Below are positions 1-11,258 of a stretch of DNA of 64,000 nucleotides, in pieces (position 1 is the stretch's first letter; each line of letters begins with the position of its first letter). A program made the translations under genes and the position numbers. The notes below the pieces were generated by a model. That model had not been told where the DNA came from. It was given only the letters and a program-made list of their open reading frames with translations, and did no database searches. The DNA comes from Archilochus colubris. Its lineage: Eukaryota > Chordata > Aves > Apodiformes > Trochilidae. The stretch spans positions 10,362,401 through 10,426,400 of the forward strand of contig CM041086.1 of the NCBI GenBank assembly GCA_023079485.1. The letters are read 5' to 3'.

Positions 1-495
1 AAATTAAATTTTGTTCAGGTAATGACAAAGGTTATGGGGATTACTTATCTCAAATACACATGTGCCTTTTTTCTCAAATCATAAACAGTGCTCAAGTCAC
101 TTTTTTACTCTGTTTCCAGGTGTATTAAAGCTCTCATCTTACTATTAATCACAGAGAAAGTTTTAAAGTATTTTTTTTGAGATTCCACGTAACAGCTAAA
201 AATTAGTTTAGAATTAATCAGCTGTCCTGTCTGCATGGCATTCCTAAGAAAAGCAAGAAAATCAATACTAAGTCAGTGCACGTTGAAATTGATCATGCAG
301 GATGTGGTAGAATTTAAATTCTGAGGAATACTTCACTCTCTTGATTAACACAGACTCTAGCAATATAAGAAGCATTCTGCAGCCATTGTCGCAATACAGG
401 ATTTTTCATCCAGAGTTGATATCACATGATTATTTCGGGGGAAAATTAAAATTCATGTAGCAGGAATTCAGTGAAGCTGACTGCTGCTTGCTCAC

Positions 496-544
496 CTTTC
501 TTGTAGCTAGTGATAGTATTGTTAGATACGTTAATAGCTTCTTC
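496..544 (-). CDS. Candidate exon 4 of the minus-strand gene
   Basis: These 49 nt lie between a strong minus-strand acceptor (ATTTTTTGTTCTTTAG) and a strong donor (AAGAAAG|GTGAGC). In the frame reached by the preceding candidate exons it reads EEAINVSNNTITSYKK and leaves one base, so the gene would continue beyond the left edge of the window. The hydrophilic, glutamate-led start follows naturally from the tail of the previous exons. No domain is recognised. Both splice sites are close to consensus, making this one of the better short candidates. Confidence 0.4.
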
Positions 545-3065
545 CTAAAGAACAAAAAATGATGTGAGCAGAAGGCATGGTGTAGCACTGTTGCAGGCTG
601 TCAATGTACAAAATGAAAAGTATTGACTAAATGTTGGACATGAGCTTGTAGTATTTTCATTTAGAGGACACAAAAAAAATCCCCAAACATGTGAATGGCA
701 AACAATTTATTTTTAAATCCAAGCATGGCTATTGCTGGATGAAATAAATCAAGTCTTTGCTTCTTAATTAAGCACCTTTCAGAAAGATAGGAGAGAGATT
801 TTTGGGAAAGAATACCTGCTTTGTGCCATCCCCTTTCACTGCTGTTAGCAAAAGTGGATCAAAGGGAGCTTGGAGACATAAGGGAAAAAATGAAGGTGAG
901 GTTGTTCTGTCTCCAGTGAACAAAATTTGAAAAGCCAGAGAGTGAGTGGCTCAGGAGCAATTCTCCTTGCCCTGCTATTTTGATCCTTGCAGCTAATCAG
1001 ATAAGGATGCTGCTGTGAGAGTTTTAAGACCTCTTGATTTATGGAAAGTCAAACCACTACCACAATACCTGCTTCTCACTTCTTTTTTTATACTCAGACT
1101 CTGCACTTGTGCTTGTCATGACCACTTCAATTTTCTGCTTCTTTGTCTTTTCTACTTTTACCTGTTTAGATTCTAACCAAGCAATAACAAGACCCATGCT
1201 TCACTTATATGGGAAAATGTCATATTCCCCACATCAGCTAAAGGCACCACTTCAAATTTCACTTCACTTTATGTGACATTTCCCCAGTAATGTAAAATTC
1301 TATGGGCTTGTTCTAAAATACCTTCTCACCTGATTCAGCCCTAGGGTCAAAAGGGTGGCCCAGGAATGCACGTGGCAAAGACAGATATTTTGCTCTAAAT
1401 AGATCAATATCTAAAGCGTGAACCTCAATGGATCAAACCAGAAGGTAATGTTTGAACAAATGTCCTCAATCTGGAAAGACAGGGGTTTAATTTCAAAGCT
1501 TTTGGTTTATCACTGTGGTCATGGCAGCAATGGATAGAACTGACTTCCCCCAAAGACAGAGGACATAACTAAGAGAAAATGACAGAGATATTTTTGTCTG
1601 CCTGTGTGTATATGTGCATCTCTATTTCTTCACATCCTGAAGCATTCTGCAATGGTTTGACATGGAGTCACAGAGCTTTCCTGAGCATCTGTGCTAAATG
1701 AACACTGTAAAAGAGGTTTCCCTAGCAACGCAAACCATATGTAATAGCTTAAAATAGCTTTTCTCCAACCCCTAGGATTTCTTAGTGGTTTGCTCAAAAT
1801 TTCCATTTAAATCAAGGTGTATATGCCCAGTTCAAAAAGATTCCTCATTTTCTCAACTTTTGTTAAAATGAATAAGCTTTGAAAATGCTCATTTCTTGCA
1901 AGAGTGCCCTCCCTTCCTCTTGACTTCTAATTTGTCAGGTAAACTGAAGCAGAGCAAATGGGGACAGTTTATCAAATGTTTTCCCTCTGTTTGCTGGTGG
2001 TCTCTACTGTTTATTGCAACAGAAAACTTAAAGCAATAGACCTTGATTTTGTGGTAGTATTATCATGAGAAACTGTGCAACTTCATAGTATAATTCATCA
2101 ATTATAATGTACCTGCACTCCACTTTGCATTTTAGGAGCAGTTTGCAGGCAAATTCTGATCTTTGAAAACACCAATCAGTTCTTAAAGTGTCAAGTGTTA
2201 CCCTTAACATGAATTTATTGTGATACCAAGTGATTTCTCTAAGTTTATTTAAGAAGCAAGAAATAAACCTGAGGCCTAATCCGTGGATATTGATTTTCAG
2301 ATCCTAATTCATAAAGTCAGACCATTAAGGAAGTTAGAAGCTGGCTGAGAGAGCTCGTGTTTGATGAAATGAAATGTACAGGTAAGATGCCTAGATTCTT
2401 CTCCAAAGGTTTTCAAACTACATATAACAAAACTGAAGAAAGATTCAGGTATCAGGCATTGCTTTCCTGACCAGTAAATATGGTTTTTTAGCCTAAGTGG
2501 GTTTTAGTTGAGAAAATAATGAACATTTAGCCATGTACTTCTAAATAAGGCAGCCTCAGGCAACCACAGAAGACAGCATGAGCATACACTGTCACATTTT
2601 AAAACTGTTGTCATTTATACACTGTGTCATATATTTCAACCTCAAAAGAAGCAAGGGTAACAAGGTAGGGTGTTCCTTTCAATATTTTTAGTTATCCTTC
2701 TTATTACCTCTGAGCAGCAGAAAGACTTTTAGTAAAATATCCTGACTTATAGTGCGGAATGGTTACTAAGAATGAAGTTAAAGATGTTTTGTGCTAGTTG
2801 GAAGGGCAGAGTTGTTGGAAAGAGCCAGGCTCTGAGGTCTTGTTCTATCTATTTTAATTAGCCTTGAATTGAGTTTTGGCTTTTAAACATTTGTGTGGGA
2901 AAGGGGGAGGGTGGTCAAGGAGATTTGTCAGAACTGTGTAGGGAGTTCTTATGGCAGCTGACGTGGTGATGGAGTCTTTGAGGTGGGCTCTGATTTCACA
3001 GAGGAAGAAATTTTGTTACAGCTTTGCTTTAGAGGCTATTTTTAAAATTTATTTCCTATACTTAC
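545..3065. other. Intronic/intergenic DNA, little content
   Basis: Apart from the microexon at 816-841 I see AT-rich single-copy sequence. A possible noncoding plus-strand exon lies at 2301-2381: TTGATTTTCAG acceptor, TACAG|GTAAGA donor, stops in all three frames. An ORF of 80 codons at 1034-1276 has no splice or promoter support and is treated as chance. Confidence 0.5.
816..841 (-). CDS. Candidate 26-nt microexon 3 of the minus-strand gene
   Basis: A minus-strand acceptor (CCACTTTTGCTAACAG) and donor (CAG|GTATTC) enclose 26 nt. Joined to the preceding candidate exon, the segment completes GCA and reads VKGDGTKQ, ending in phase 0. That suits the next candidate exon at 496-544. The acceptor is a CAGCAG pair, so a 3-nt alternative is possible. 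Support is only motif quality and phase. A competing plus-strand acceptor/donor pair (847-892) overlaps the same polypyrimidine region, which lowers confidence. Confidence 0.25.
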
Positions 3066-3124
3066 CATAAGCACTTTCTGGGAATCCCAACAGTACTTGA
3101 GCTTCATTTCTGTATCCATTTATC
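3066..3124 (-). CDS. Candidate exon 2 of the minus-strand gene
   Basis: This is a 59-nt open segment bounded on the minus strand by an acceptor ending in TATGCAG and a very strong donor, TTATG|GTAAGTATA. It takes one base to complete the codon left by the first exon (AG+G) and reads INGYRNEAQVLLGFPESAY, then leaves one base. Two of its three frames contain stops or do not fit; the fitting one is open. The evidence is splice motifs plus phase agreement. No homology is recognised, and the short length means a chance hit cannot be excluded. Confidence 0.4.
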
Positions 3125-3880
3125 CTGCATACCTAGAAGTAAGCCATGCACAAGCCCTATTTTTTATCTTATCCCCTAATACAGTAATTCTCGAAATATA
3201 CCATCATTATTTTACTCCAGTAGAATGAAAGGAGAAAAACCAAATTAGTTTATACTGGGCTAACTTGGCTGTTTGACTAAAACAAACAAATCCCTTTATT
3301 TCTTTAAATGTGAAAGATTTCAGTAATGTTTGTCATTACAGCCTTTCAAACAGTTCAAAGTAAACAATTCACCCACAAAGCAACAGTGAAAATAGTTTAT
3401 TTTCATTTAAATCTAAATTATTAATTTCTTTCCAAATGCTATCTAGCTACAACTTTCAAATCAAGCAAACTCTCTCCCCTTTTTTCTAAGAATATTTCAA
3501 CAGCTTTAAGATTCCTGTTGATTTTACAAGATCAGTGTGCCTGTAAAAACCACTTTGCATTGGTCACGTATGTTTAATCATCTCCTTAACTTTTTCTGGA
3601 GACATTAAGAAGGGATTCTAAGAGCAGTAATAACTCTTTAAAAAGTAATTTAACAGCTGTCTTTGCTGAGAGCAAGCTGTATGAAATGGAAATGAGAAGA
3701 TAATTGAATCATAAAGAAATTGTTTTGAAATTAATAGAATTGTCCTAGTTTCTTAAATTATTATTAATTTTTTTTCCTTTGCTTATAAAAAGTCATCTTT
3801 GAAAGCTATGCATGTCCTAGGTAAGCCTTGAAATATTGTGTGTTTTTAGTAAATCATATTATTCCTCATTATATACTTCT

Positions 3881-3964
3881 TGATGGGGGTTGGGAAGATT
3901 ATGCTTTGTGATATCCAGAGGTCTTTTTCAGCTTAAATTATCCTATGATATTTATGTATCTATG
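3881..3964 (+). mobile_element. CR1 LINE, 3' terminal fragment
   Basis: The segment matches the CR1 3' end: a GGGGTTGG start, then a diverged GATNATCTCCAGAGGTC block (seen as GTGATATCCAGAGGTCTTTT). It finishes with the TATCCTATGATATTTATG terminus, a worn version of the ATTCTATG octamers that end sense-strand CR1 copies. Only about 80 bp remain, which is typical of old 5'-truncated insertions. Identification is from remembered family features, not an alignment. Confidence 0.55.
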
Positions 3965-5339
3965 ACAAAAATATTTTTAATAAATATTCACTCCTTTCAC
4001 AGGCTAACTATAAAATTAATTTCAAAATACAAACCTAATTCTTCTTGTATTTTTTAGTCACTGTTTCAACCCACTTTAAATTCACATACTTTTTGCCTTT
4101 TCAAATTCCTTGCAAGATGTCATAATAGAAGGAGAAAGCAGGAATAAAATCTGCAGAGGATGCCTTTGATTCTCATCAATATTGATTCTCATTTCTGTAC
4201 TGAGAATTCTTGTATGAGGCAACAGCTTTTGTTTGGGCAGAATAACTTCCTTGGTCACAGGTCATTATATTCACACACTGCCTAAGAATTCCTGTCTCTC
4301 ATTGGGAATTATCAGCTTCTGGGAAAAAGGTAAAGCTGCCCCTAGGTTTTAATCCCACATCAGATACCACTTACTACAACTTCAGAAGTTTGCTACCCTT
4401 AGCAAGCAGCAGGTATCAAAGGAAAATTCTCTTGATGAGTCTCACCCATCTTTTTTCAACTGGTTGTGAGTGGATTTCAGTAAAATGCTATTTAAATTCA
4501 GTTTAATGTCACTTAGTGTTACATGTGCCTTTGTTCATAAGTAGAACTACAGCTCTTCCTGGCAGTAGCAGATGCAGCATCTCAGGGATGCCAAGGGAGT
4601 GTTCATCACCAACTGCTGCACCACCGAAAGGCCACATGAGCTCTTCAAGCATCTCTTCTGAGAGGACATCAGCTACAATGTCTTAAAGAACCCATTTCAA
4701 ATGCCCCCAGTTTCAAATTCATATTTTGACCTTTAGTTAAAGGTCATCTTTAGAGGACAATTAGTTTTTGCTTCTCCCTGAGGTAGCAAGAAAGCATTTT
4801 GGTTATCCATAGCAGACTGGCATAAAATAATTTTTAAGACTACACCAGTGAAGTAAAATTCAATTGTTCCAAGTATTAAAGAACCAGTAAAATTCTCCAC
4901 AAGACAAATATAATTTCTTTCCCATGCTCTTACTTACTTCTTACTTTCTGCAGTGTAGAAGAAATATAATTATTATTTCTAAGCACATAGAAGACTAAGT
5001 CATCACAAAGTTAGGAAGAAGAACATATCAAAATCAACTCAAGTCTATTAGTATGTTGTAATAGGCATTATGGAGAACAGAAAAAAACAGTTATTGTAAT
5101 TTTCATCTTGGATATGAGAATATTCTTTGACACTCTCATTAGATAGATAGTCCTAAATTCATTCTGGCATCCTCTTTGGAGTAAACCACTAGGGATTATG
5201 TGCCAAACTGGTTCAAATTCATATTTTGAAAGTAGTTATCAGTGGTTCCCTGATAAGTAGAAAGCTAAATCAAACTGGGTTCCTAAGGGACTTTCCACTG
5301 AGTTTTAATAATTTTTTGAAATTTCTTGAAGGGAGGAGA

Positions 5340-6110
5340 AAATAAAGAGTAGGGTTTGATAGGAACTTAACTACGACTGAAGTTCATGACAGTCTGGAAA
5401 GAGCTGCAAGTACGTTGGGGCACAGGATCAGAATGGAATATTAAATCAGTAAACTGGAGAAATTAAATAGGATTATAAGCTCAGCAAACTGGAGACAGCT
5501 GATAAATGTAAGATGGAGTTTATTTTTGTAAAGTATTATATTTATGAACAAAGAACTGCAAAAATGTACAGATGGATAGGGAACAGGTCTTTCGTACAGG
5601 GTGAGGAGGCTCACATCAATCACAAGCCAGGCATGAGCAACACCACCATGTTGTTGATAGAAAAACCACTGAGCAGGATATTCAAACAGATTTTTAGTCA
5701 GTGTCATGTCAGTAATCCTTCTACACTAGAATTGCCAGGATTTAGCCAGAACATGTCCAAATCACAGTACTGCAGCCACAGACAGACCTGCTGGAGGAAG
5801 TCAGGACACTGACTTGATCATTGATGAAAATGAGCAGAGCTGTTTAGCACAGGACTTCTGAAAACAGATTGCAAGAACTGTAGCTCCTCAGACTTGGAGT
5901 TATTTTCAAGTATCTGAAAAAATGCTGTAAAGCATAATAGTGTGAGAAAAGGAACAGGATGCTATCTATATCCCTGGGGGAAAGATCAAGGAAATAATGA
6001 GCTTAAATTGTACTACCTGATTTGAAGCACCTAAACATAGTTGATCCAGCTTTGTCATAAGATTGCCATGCCACCTGACTAGATGTCCAGTATGCTTTAT
6101 TGTGTTTGTA
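5340..6110 (+). mobile_element. Possible very old CR1 LINE fragment
   Basis: Several short blocks are in CR1 order. GAAAGAGCTGCAAGTACGTT comes first. A CAAGCCAGGCATGAGCAACA block near 5622 resembles the region before the CR1 3' end. A TTTTCAAGTATCTGAAAAAA block lies near 5908, and CCTGACTAGATGTCCAGTAT near 6077 resembles the final GGACTAGATGATCTCCAG motif. Intervening sequence is AT-rich and heavily diverged. A 99-codon plus-strand ORF (5513-5812) inside it is probably a chance reading frame. The call is tentative. Confidence 0.35.
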
Positions 6111-6918
6111 AACCTGTTGTTTGTCCAAATTAAGGGATTTTTTTTAAAACACTGGAAGTTCAGTGAAAATAAAATTGGAGCAGTTACGTGGGACTAGGAA
6201 TAATACTGTCTAAATTCATGCCTTGGGCATCAGAAATGATTCATGAAACTGAATTCTTATTCATGGGGGGAAAATAGTGTCATGATTACTACTCTGAATG
6301 CAGCACTTTATCATCTCTACAAAGGACACCCTGCAGTCCTTCCATCTACTTGGTGTGTTGGCATTCATTATCAGTCACTGTCATGGATCAATGGTAGGAC
6401 TCTGCTTATTTGAATATCCAGAACTGTACCCCTAATGCAAAACCTCCCCTCAGTCTGACCAATAGTTTCATAATAGAATTCATATGTTTCACTTTCACTG
6501 TGAAAATTATCAGATTTTCTTTTTGGAAATGGTATTTTGTATTCAAAAATCAAGCAGATATCATTTCAGTCAATGTCTGTTACAAGTTTCAGAGGGTCAT
6601 GTAGTGACTTTCCCCAAAAACTGCTCAGCAGAAGGAAAATGACAGTGTGTGTCCTTGGTCTGTGCCACACCAGCTAACAAAAAATAATGGCATCGTGTGG
6701 GCAAGAAATTGGGGTCAGGCACTGCACACTGATTTATTCATTTCCACCTGTTCAGTGTCTCCTGGGACACTGCAACAATTAAAGGAGTATTTTTTTCCTT
6801 GTGGTACCTTTATTTTCACACTGGAATAAGAGCCAATCATATTATCTCCTTCTGGAAAGAATAAGAGAACTCCAGGGGAAACCCTCATATAGAGGATAAT
6901 TTCCAGAATAGCCATGTT

Positions 6919-6935
6919 ATGTGTGTGTGTGTGTG
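6919..6935. repeat. (TG)n microsatellite
   Basis: A run of about eight TG dinucleotides is followed by a TG-containing shoulder. It is short and uninterrupted, so it may be length-polymorphic. Confidence 0.85.
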
Positions 6936-8523
6936 GATGTGTACCTATGTCCAAGACAGTAAGGGAAAAAAAAAAATAAAGATAATTAGATGAGTTTTCA
7001 TGTCTTAATATGAACATCATTAACAGTCACTACATAAAATGCATTGCCTCAGTTAAGAGGATACTCCTCCTGAATATCTGCTTCTATGTACATCAGTACT
7101 TACTAGTTGGATCAGGACATGAAAAGATTCTGTTAAAATTAATTAAAAGTGTATTATGAAAATAGAAAACATGACTTTAGCAACACTAGAGCCTGTCATC
7201 CAATGAGGAATGAAAATGAGGAAGGGTTGTTGCATTCATCAGTGGAATCTGATTGCCTCTGGGCAACTACTACCAGAGCTACACTTGAGCTTTACCAGCA
7301 GACATCATCTTCAGAAGCACTGAAAGGTCAGTACAGTCATATTTTTGAGACCAAAAACTATCAAAGGAAGTAAGGAAGGTATTTCAGTCCTATGGATTCT
7401 TCTCATTAGGAGGGATCTGTGTTTTATCATTTTGTCAACCACCAAACGAAATCTACTAAGCAAGTCCTCCAAGTGTTTGCTGATTTCTCTGGCCCTCTGC
7501 CAGATTACTTTCTCTGAAAGACATGGAACTGCTTCAAAGTCTGTCTGACAGAGAAGCATGAACTTCAACAGGTTCCAGACAGTCAGAGGAGATCAGAGAT
7601 GATCTTTAACTACAAGCGCACAAAAATCCACAACCACACCTTCAGATCCAGAAACAATTCGGTTTCTTTACTGTGCATTGTTTCAGAGCTAACTTAACTT
7701 CTTATTTGCTTTAAGCCAAACCTAAGATCTTTGAAGGTTTTTGCTCTTCATTTGCATGGCCATAATCTGTGGATTTAGCTATCTGACCATCCCAGTAACA
7801 CCATAATATTTTACCTTGGGAAATACAGTGTATAAATAAAGGCAAATACTTGGTATCTATTCAGATTTTAGCTAGTTTCTCTGTTTTTCACCTGTGAAAA
7901 GGTCCCAATCCTCATTCAAGGAGTAGACTGGTGAGCATAAGACTAGCTCAGTCAAATGTGTATCTTCCACAGTTCAGCTTTTTTCATAACTTTAGATGCA
8001 GCTTCCATAAGGACCTTACCATAGGTCAAGCTCTGCTATTTCTGATGCTTCTAGCAGACTTTGGTACCTTTTGAGTTATCTTCCCTTAGCAACACTAGAG
8101 AAGACAGCCCCCAGGCATGCTGAGAGGAGTACCAAGTAAGATTGAAGAAAGCAGAAACGAGTGTATTGATGGTAATATATTGAAACTATTGCTTGGAACT
8201 TTCTTTTTTCTCTTTTCTCCTTGATGGACAAACCTCATTTCATCAAACCCTAGGGTGCTATTTCTGTGGCTCTGAAAGCATTAAGTCCTGAGCTATCCAG
8301 AGAAAGACAGACCATGTTTTTCTGAAGACATTGATAATATTGTTTTCATGTTTCCAAAGCTTTCTGGTGGGAAGCAATAAGCTGTTACTAGAAATTGCTT
8401 TCGTGGCCTGTTCAAGATTGAGGTGTTGGCCTGATTTTATATCCTTTTCTGCTATTTCTCAGTGTCTGAGTCACATGTAATAGTGTCACTCTCCAGTCCA
8501 CCTTAAAATGGGTAGATGTAGCA

Positions 8524-8606
8524 ACTATATGTAGATACATAGAGATGATATAGATAACAGATGATATAGATATAGATGACATAGATATAGATTAGATATA
8601 TAGAAA
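8524..8606. repeat. Degenerate GATA/GATATA repeat
   Basis: This stretch is built from repeated GATATAGAT, GATGATATAGAT and ACATAGAT variants and contains many GATA tetramers on the plus strand. The units vary in length, so it is a decayed simple repeat, not a clean microsatellite. The GATA cores are also GATA-factor binding motifs, but nothing else suggests regulatory use. Confidence 0.75.
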
Positions 8607-10439
8607 TAAGGCTACTTCTCTATTTCTCAGTATTTAATTTCTACCCAATCAATCAGCATGTGTATGTGTGTTTGGTCTGAGCTGAATGCTATAGGGGAAG
8701 AGAATGATGATTTACTTAATGATTACATATTTAAGAAATCTGAGCTATGCTGAGGTGTCTTTTATGAAGTAATTTGTTTTCTTGAAGGAAAATTTTAATT
8801 ACAAAGAAAATCAGAGTCATGGATCCCTTTCTAAACAATTTCTTACACATTCCCTCTCTAAGGTGAATGCTAAGATAGGTTTTAACCTACAACATACATA
8901 AGAAGCTTTTACTGGTAACTTTACAGAAAATACACTTCTTTGAATGTCAGGATACTTTATAAGATACATACTTCCCCCAAACTTCTCTGAAAGCTGCAGA
9001 TTTAAACAGCTCAGGGGAAGAACTTAACTTTGTATGAATATGAGGGCACAAAACTCATTGAAGTCTTAGCAGACAGTTTCTATATAGCTGGAGAAAATGT
9101 CAAATCTTGCTTTAGAAGACAGGGGACTTTTATCTTCTAAACAGAATTTATGATTTTTTCACCTTCTTCTTCACCTAATATAGGATCTTATTTTGATTTT
9201 GTAGTGTTCCTTGGTTTTCTTCAAATTAAATTGAATTTCTTGCTAAGGTGTTAAGGCTAATTTTTACTCTGCTTCAAAACTGGTTATTTTAAGAGTATAC
9301 TTCTTACACATTGCAAAGTAGTACACCAGTAACAGACAGAAACTACTTCACTGATTTTACTCTGTAATGATTTTATGTAGAATACACTGACTACAAGTGC
9401 TGGTTTCAAAATGACATTTTGGAATGCATGGGTTTTTTCTGTTCAGTCTGCAGATGTCCCCTATACCAGATGTACAACTTGAAAAATAATAACTGCTAAA
9501 AATACACAAACTGTCAGCTTGGTTTTTACTGAATCTGTAACTTCAAGTAAGACACATTTGTATTTAAATACAATGTTAGAAACCTAAATGATTCCCAAGG
9601 ACTGATGGCAATCTTATCAAATGGTGCAAATAAACACCTTATAAATGCATATTTTGAGTCCAAAGTGGGGCAAAGATGGAGTAAAATTGTTGCTGTATAA
9701 GCTAATGATACTGACATCTATTTTGAAATAAATCATAACAAAAATCATAATCAAATAGACTGTATTAATATTTATTTCTCTGTTTTAACATCTTAGAAAA
9801 ATCTCATTCTTTGTGCTTACACCTTTAAGGTCTCATAGCTGTAATGTTTTTTCACATGACCTTGCATGAAGTGTTTGTCCCTCAGTATACCAAACAAACT
9901 GCAGAAGTATTGTGAGTTCAAATAAACCTTTAAAAAAGGAGGTAATGACACTGCCTTTCCACTTAGTTCAAGGTTAATTACATTGGTCAAGAAAGCAGTG
10001 AACAAAAAGCAATAAGAAATCTGACAGACCTATGGCAGCTACACAGACTGCACCTCCAGCTGTTCCCAATTGTCAAAGTTGCACCCATTGACAAAGTGGG
10101 GATGAGGACAGGATTTCAGAAAGCTCATTTTTTCATTGCACTTAAACATAATAAATTGAGACCAAAAAAAGTAAACATGCTGTAAACTGTCACAGAGGAA
10201 ATTTGAGAAACTGGCAGAATTAATTTTTATGGAGTAGTTGTGAAATGATGTAGCTTAAGCAAAGATCAGAATTTCCTGACAGTGTTCATCATTCTGATGT
10301 TGCTGTTCATTTGAGTGTGGGTGTGCACATATATAAAGTGAGGCTAATGCAGTAAGGAACTGGTTAAAAACAAAGGTCCTTTTAGGGAATAACTTGGATT
10401 GAAGTATGGCTTTCTAAGTGCAGACCTTAAAACTCCTAC

Positions 10440-10861
10440 CTCTCTGCAGATTCATCTGAATTTTCTTCTGTGATCATCTGCAACTCCTGCGTGGTTTTAA
10501 CTGAATCTTCTTTGACACAGTTTTCCTCCGTGCTCCTTTTGGGAATCTCCTCATTTGCTCGGAGCTGTTCTATGAGGTTTTGTTGATGCCAGGTTTGAAT
10601 GGATCGGTGATGCCCTGGGGTTGGACCTGGCACGGGTGCCAGTATGTTGTGGTGGACAGGACTGCTGGTTTTCTTCAACCCATTTCTGTCCCGAGAGTGG
10701 TTCTTCAACCTGTTCTGGACCGGTGTCCCTCTGTGCTCATATCCTTCCTGCTGGTGGCAGCTCCCCGTGCCTGTGGAGCCTTGTGAGGGGTGACTGAACC
10801 ACCTCCAGCGGAGCCTCAGAATCTGCTTCACATCAAACTCTTTCTTTCCCGATACTGACAT
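10440..10861 (-). CDS. First coding exon of unrecognised gene (partial)
   Basis: The exon holds 140 codons plus 2 nt, from an ATG at 10861 (A at -3, a fair start context). It begins [15 protein letters not shown] and continues with a Trp/Arg-rich [12 protein letters not shown] stretch at about residues 16-27. A basic, Pro/His-rich middle follows, including [15 protein letters not shown] near residues 50-64 and [16 protein letters not shown] near 70-85. The tail is acidic and Ser/Thr/Glu-rich. No signal peptide, membrane segment or known fold is apparent. Codon choice is much more GC-rich than the flanks. The exon closes at GCAGAGAG|GTAGGA, a good donor; without splicing the frame stops one codon later, so a free-standing 141-residue protein is the alternative. 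A TATA box lies about 375 nt upstream on the same strand. I do not recognise the family and assign no function. Coding status is fairly secure; the exact start is less so. Confidence 0.65.
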
Positions 10862-11208
10862 TTTTTGCAGGGGGGGGAAAAAAAAAACCAAAAAAACCAC
10901 CAAGAAAAAAAACCCACCAAAAACCAACAACAGCCTATTCTTTTAGAAAGGAAATGGATTCTTTGTTATCTCTTGTGTTTCAACTCCTCTTCTTAAGAAA
11001 AGCCAACAAAAGAACAAATACCGGCAGCTCTCTCCCTCTCTCTTCTGATTAATAGACTGCAAGCTCTTCAAGCCGATGCTAAGCTGCTGCTAACTGTATA
11101 GGTGGGAATCCATACTGACAGGATGATGAGGTCAGACCTTAAACAAGTAAATCAGCTTAGCACAGGAAAGCAGCAACCATAACACTACCCAGCTGCCAGG
11201 CTTACACC
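10862..11208 (-). other. Candidate 5' leader of minus-strand gene
   Basis: This is the span between the inferred start site and the first ATG of the minus-strand coding exon. Its last 70 or so bases before the ATG are a low-complexity T/G/C tract ending in a run of C. That tract also resembles a polypyrimidine tract, followed by CAG at 10855-10857. A splice acceptor there, with an upstream leader exon, is therefore an alternative to one continuous leader. If that acceptor is used, the ATG at 10861 would be intronic and the true start would lie upstream. Confidence 0.35.
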
Positions 11209-11234
11209 CTCCCGGCACTATAGCACAGCTCTCT

Positions 11235-11243
11235 CCTATATAA
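11235..11243 (-). promoter_or_regulatory. TATA box of minus-strand gene
   Basis: Read on the minus strand the sequence is GGTTATATAGGAG, a good TATA element. Transcription would be expected to start roughly 25-32 nt downstream, around 11203-11212, in the segment that reads GCCGGGAGGGTG on the minus strand. A CAGCTG E-box lies at 11190-11195 just past the inferred start. The first coding exon on the same strand begins about 350 nt further on. Position and strand agree with that exon, which is the main support. The start site itself is inferred, not seen. Confidence 0.5.
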
Positions 11244-11250
11244 CCCAGCC

Positions 11251-11258
11251 TCACATGA
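11251..11258. promoter_or_regulatory. TCACATGA E-box next to TATA
   Basis: TCACATGA is the extended E-box preferred by USF and MITF/TFE-family bHLH-ZIP factors. It sits about 8 bp upstream of the minus-strand TATA element, the usual place for a proximal activator site. Binding is inferred from the motif only; a single 8-mer is weak evidence on its own. Confidence 0.3.

Larger units (their letters stand above)
6111..10439. other. Putative intron 1 of the minus-strand gene
   Basis: This holds AT-rich single-copy DNA plus the two microsatellites noted separately. No strong exon in a fitting phase was seen. A 26-nt minus-strand segment near 7113-7138 has acceptor and donor motifs, but using it would break the phase chain. 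Short ORFs here show no codon bias. Confidence 0.4.

Noticed and set aside
2301..2381. 81-nt plus-strand segment between good splice motifs
   Set aside because: Stops in all three frames and no partner exon. Kept only as a remark, since such pairs occur by chance.
5513..5812. 99-codon plus-strand ORF
   Set aside because: Falls in a probable degraded CR1 fragment, with an overlapping minus-strand ORF; no independent support.
7113..7138. 26-nt minus-strand segment with acceptor and donor motifs
   Set aside because: Including it would break the phase between the first exon and the candidate exon at 3066-3124. Likely chance.
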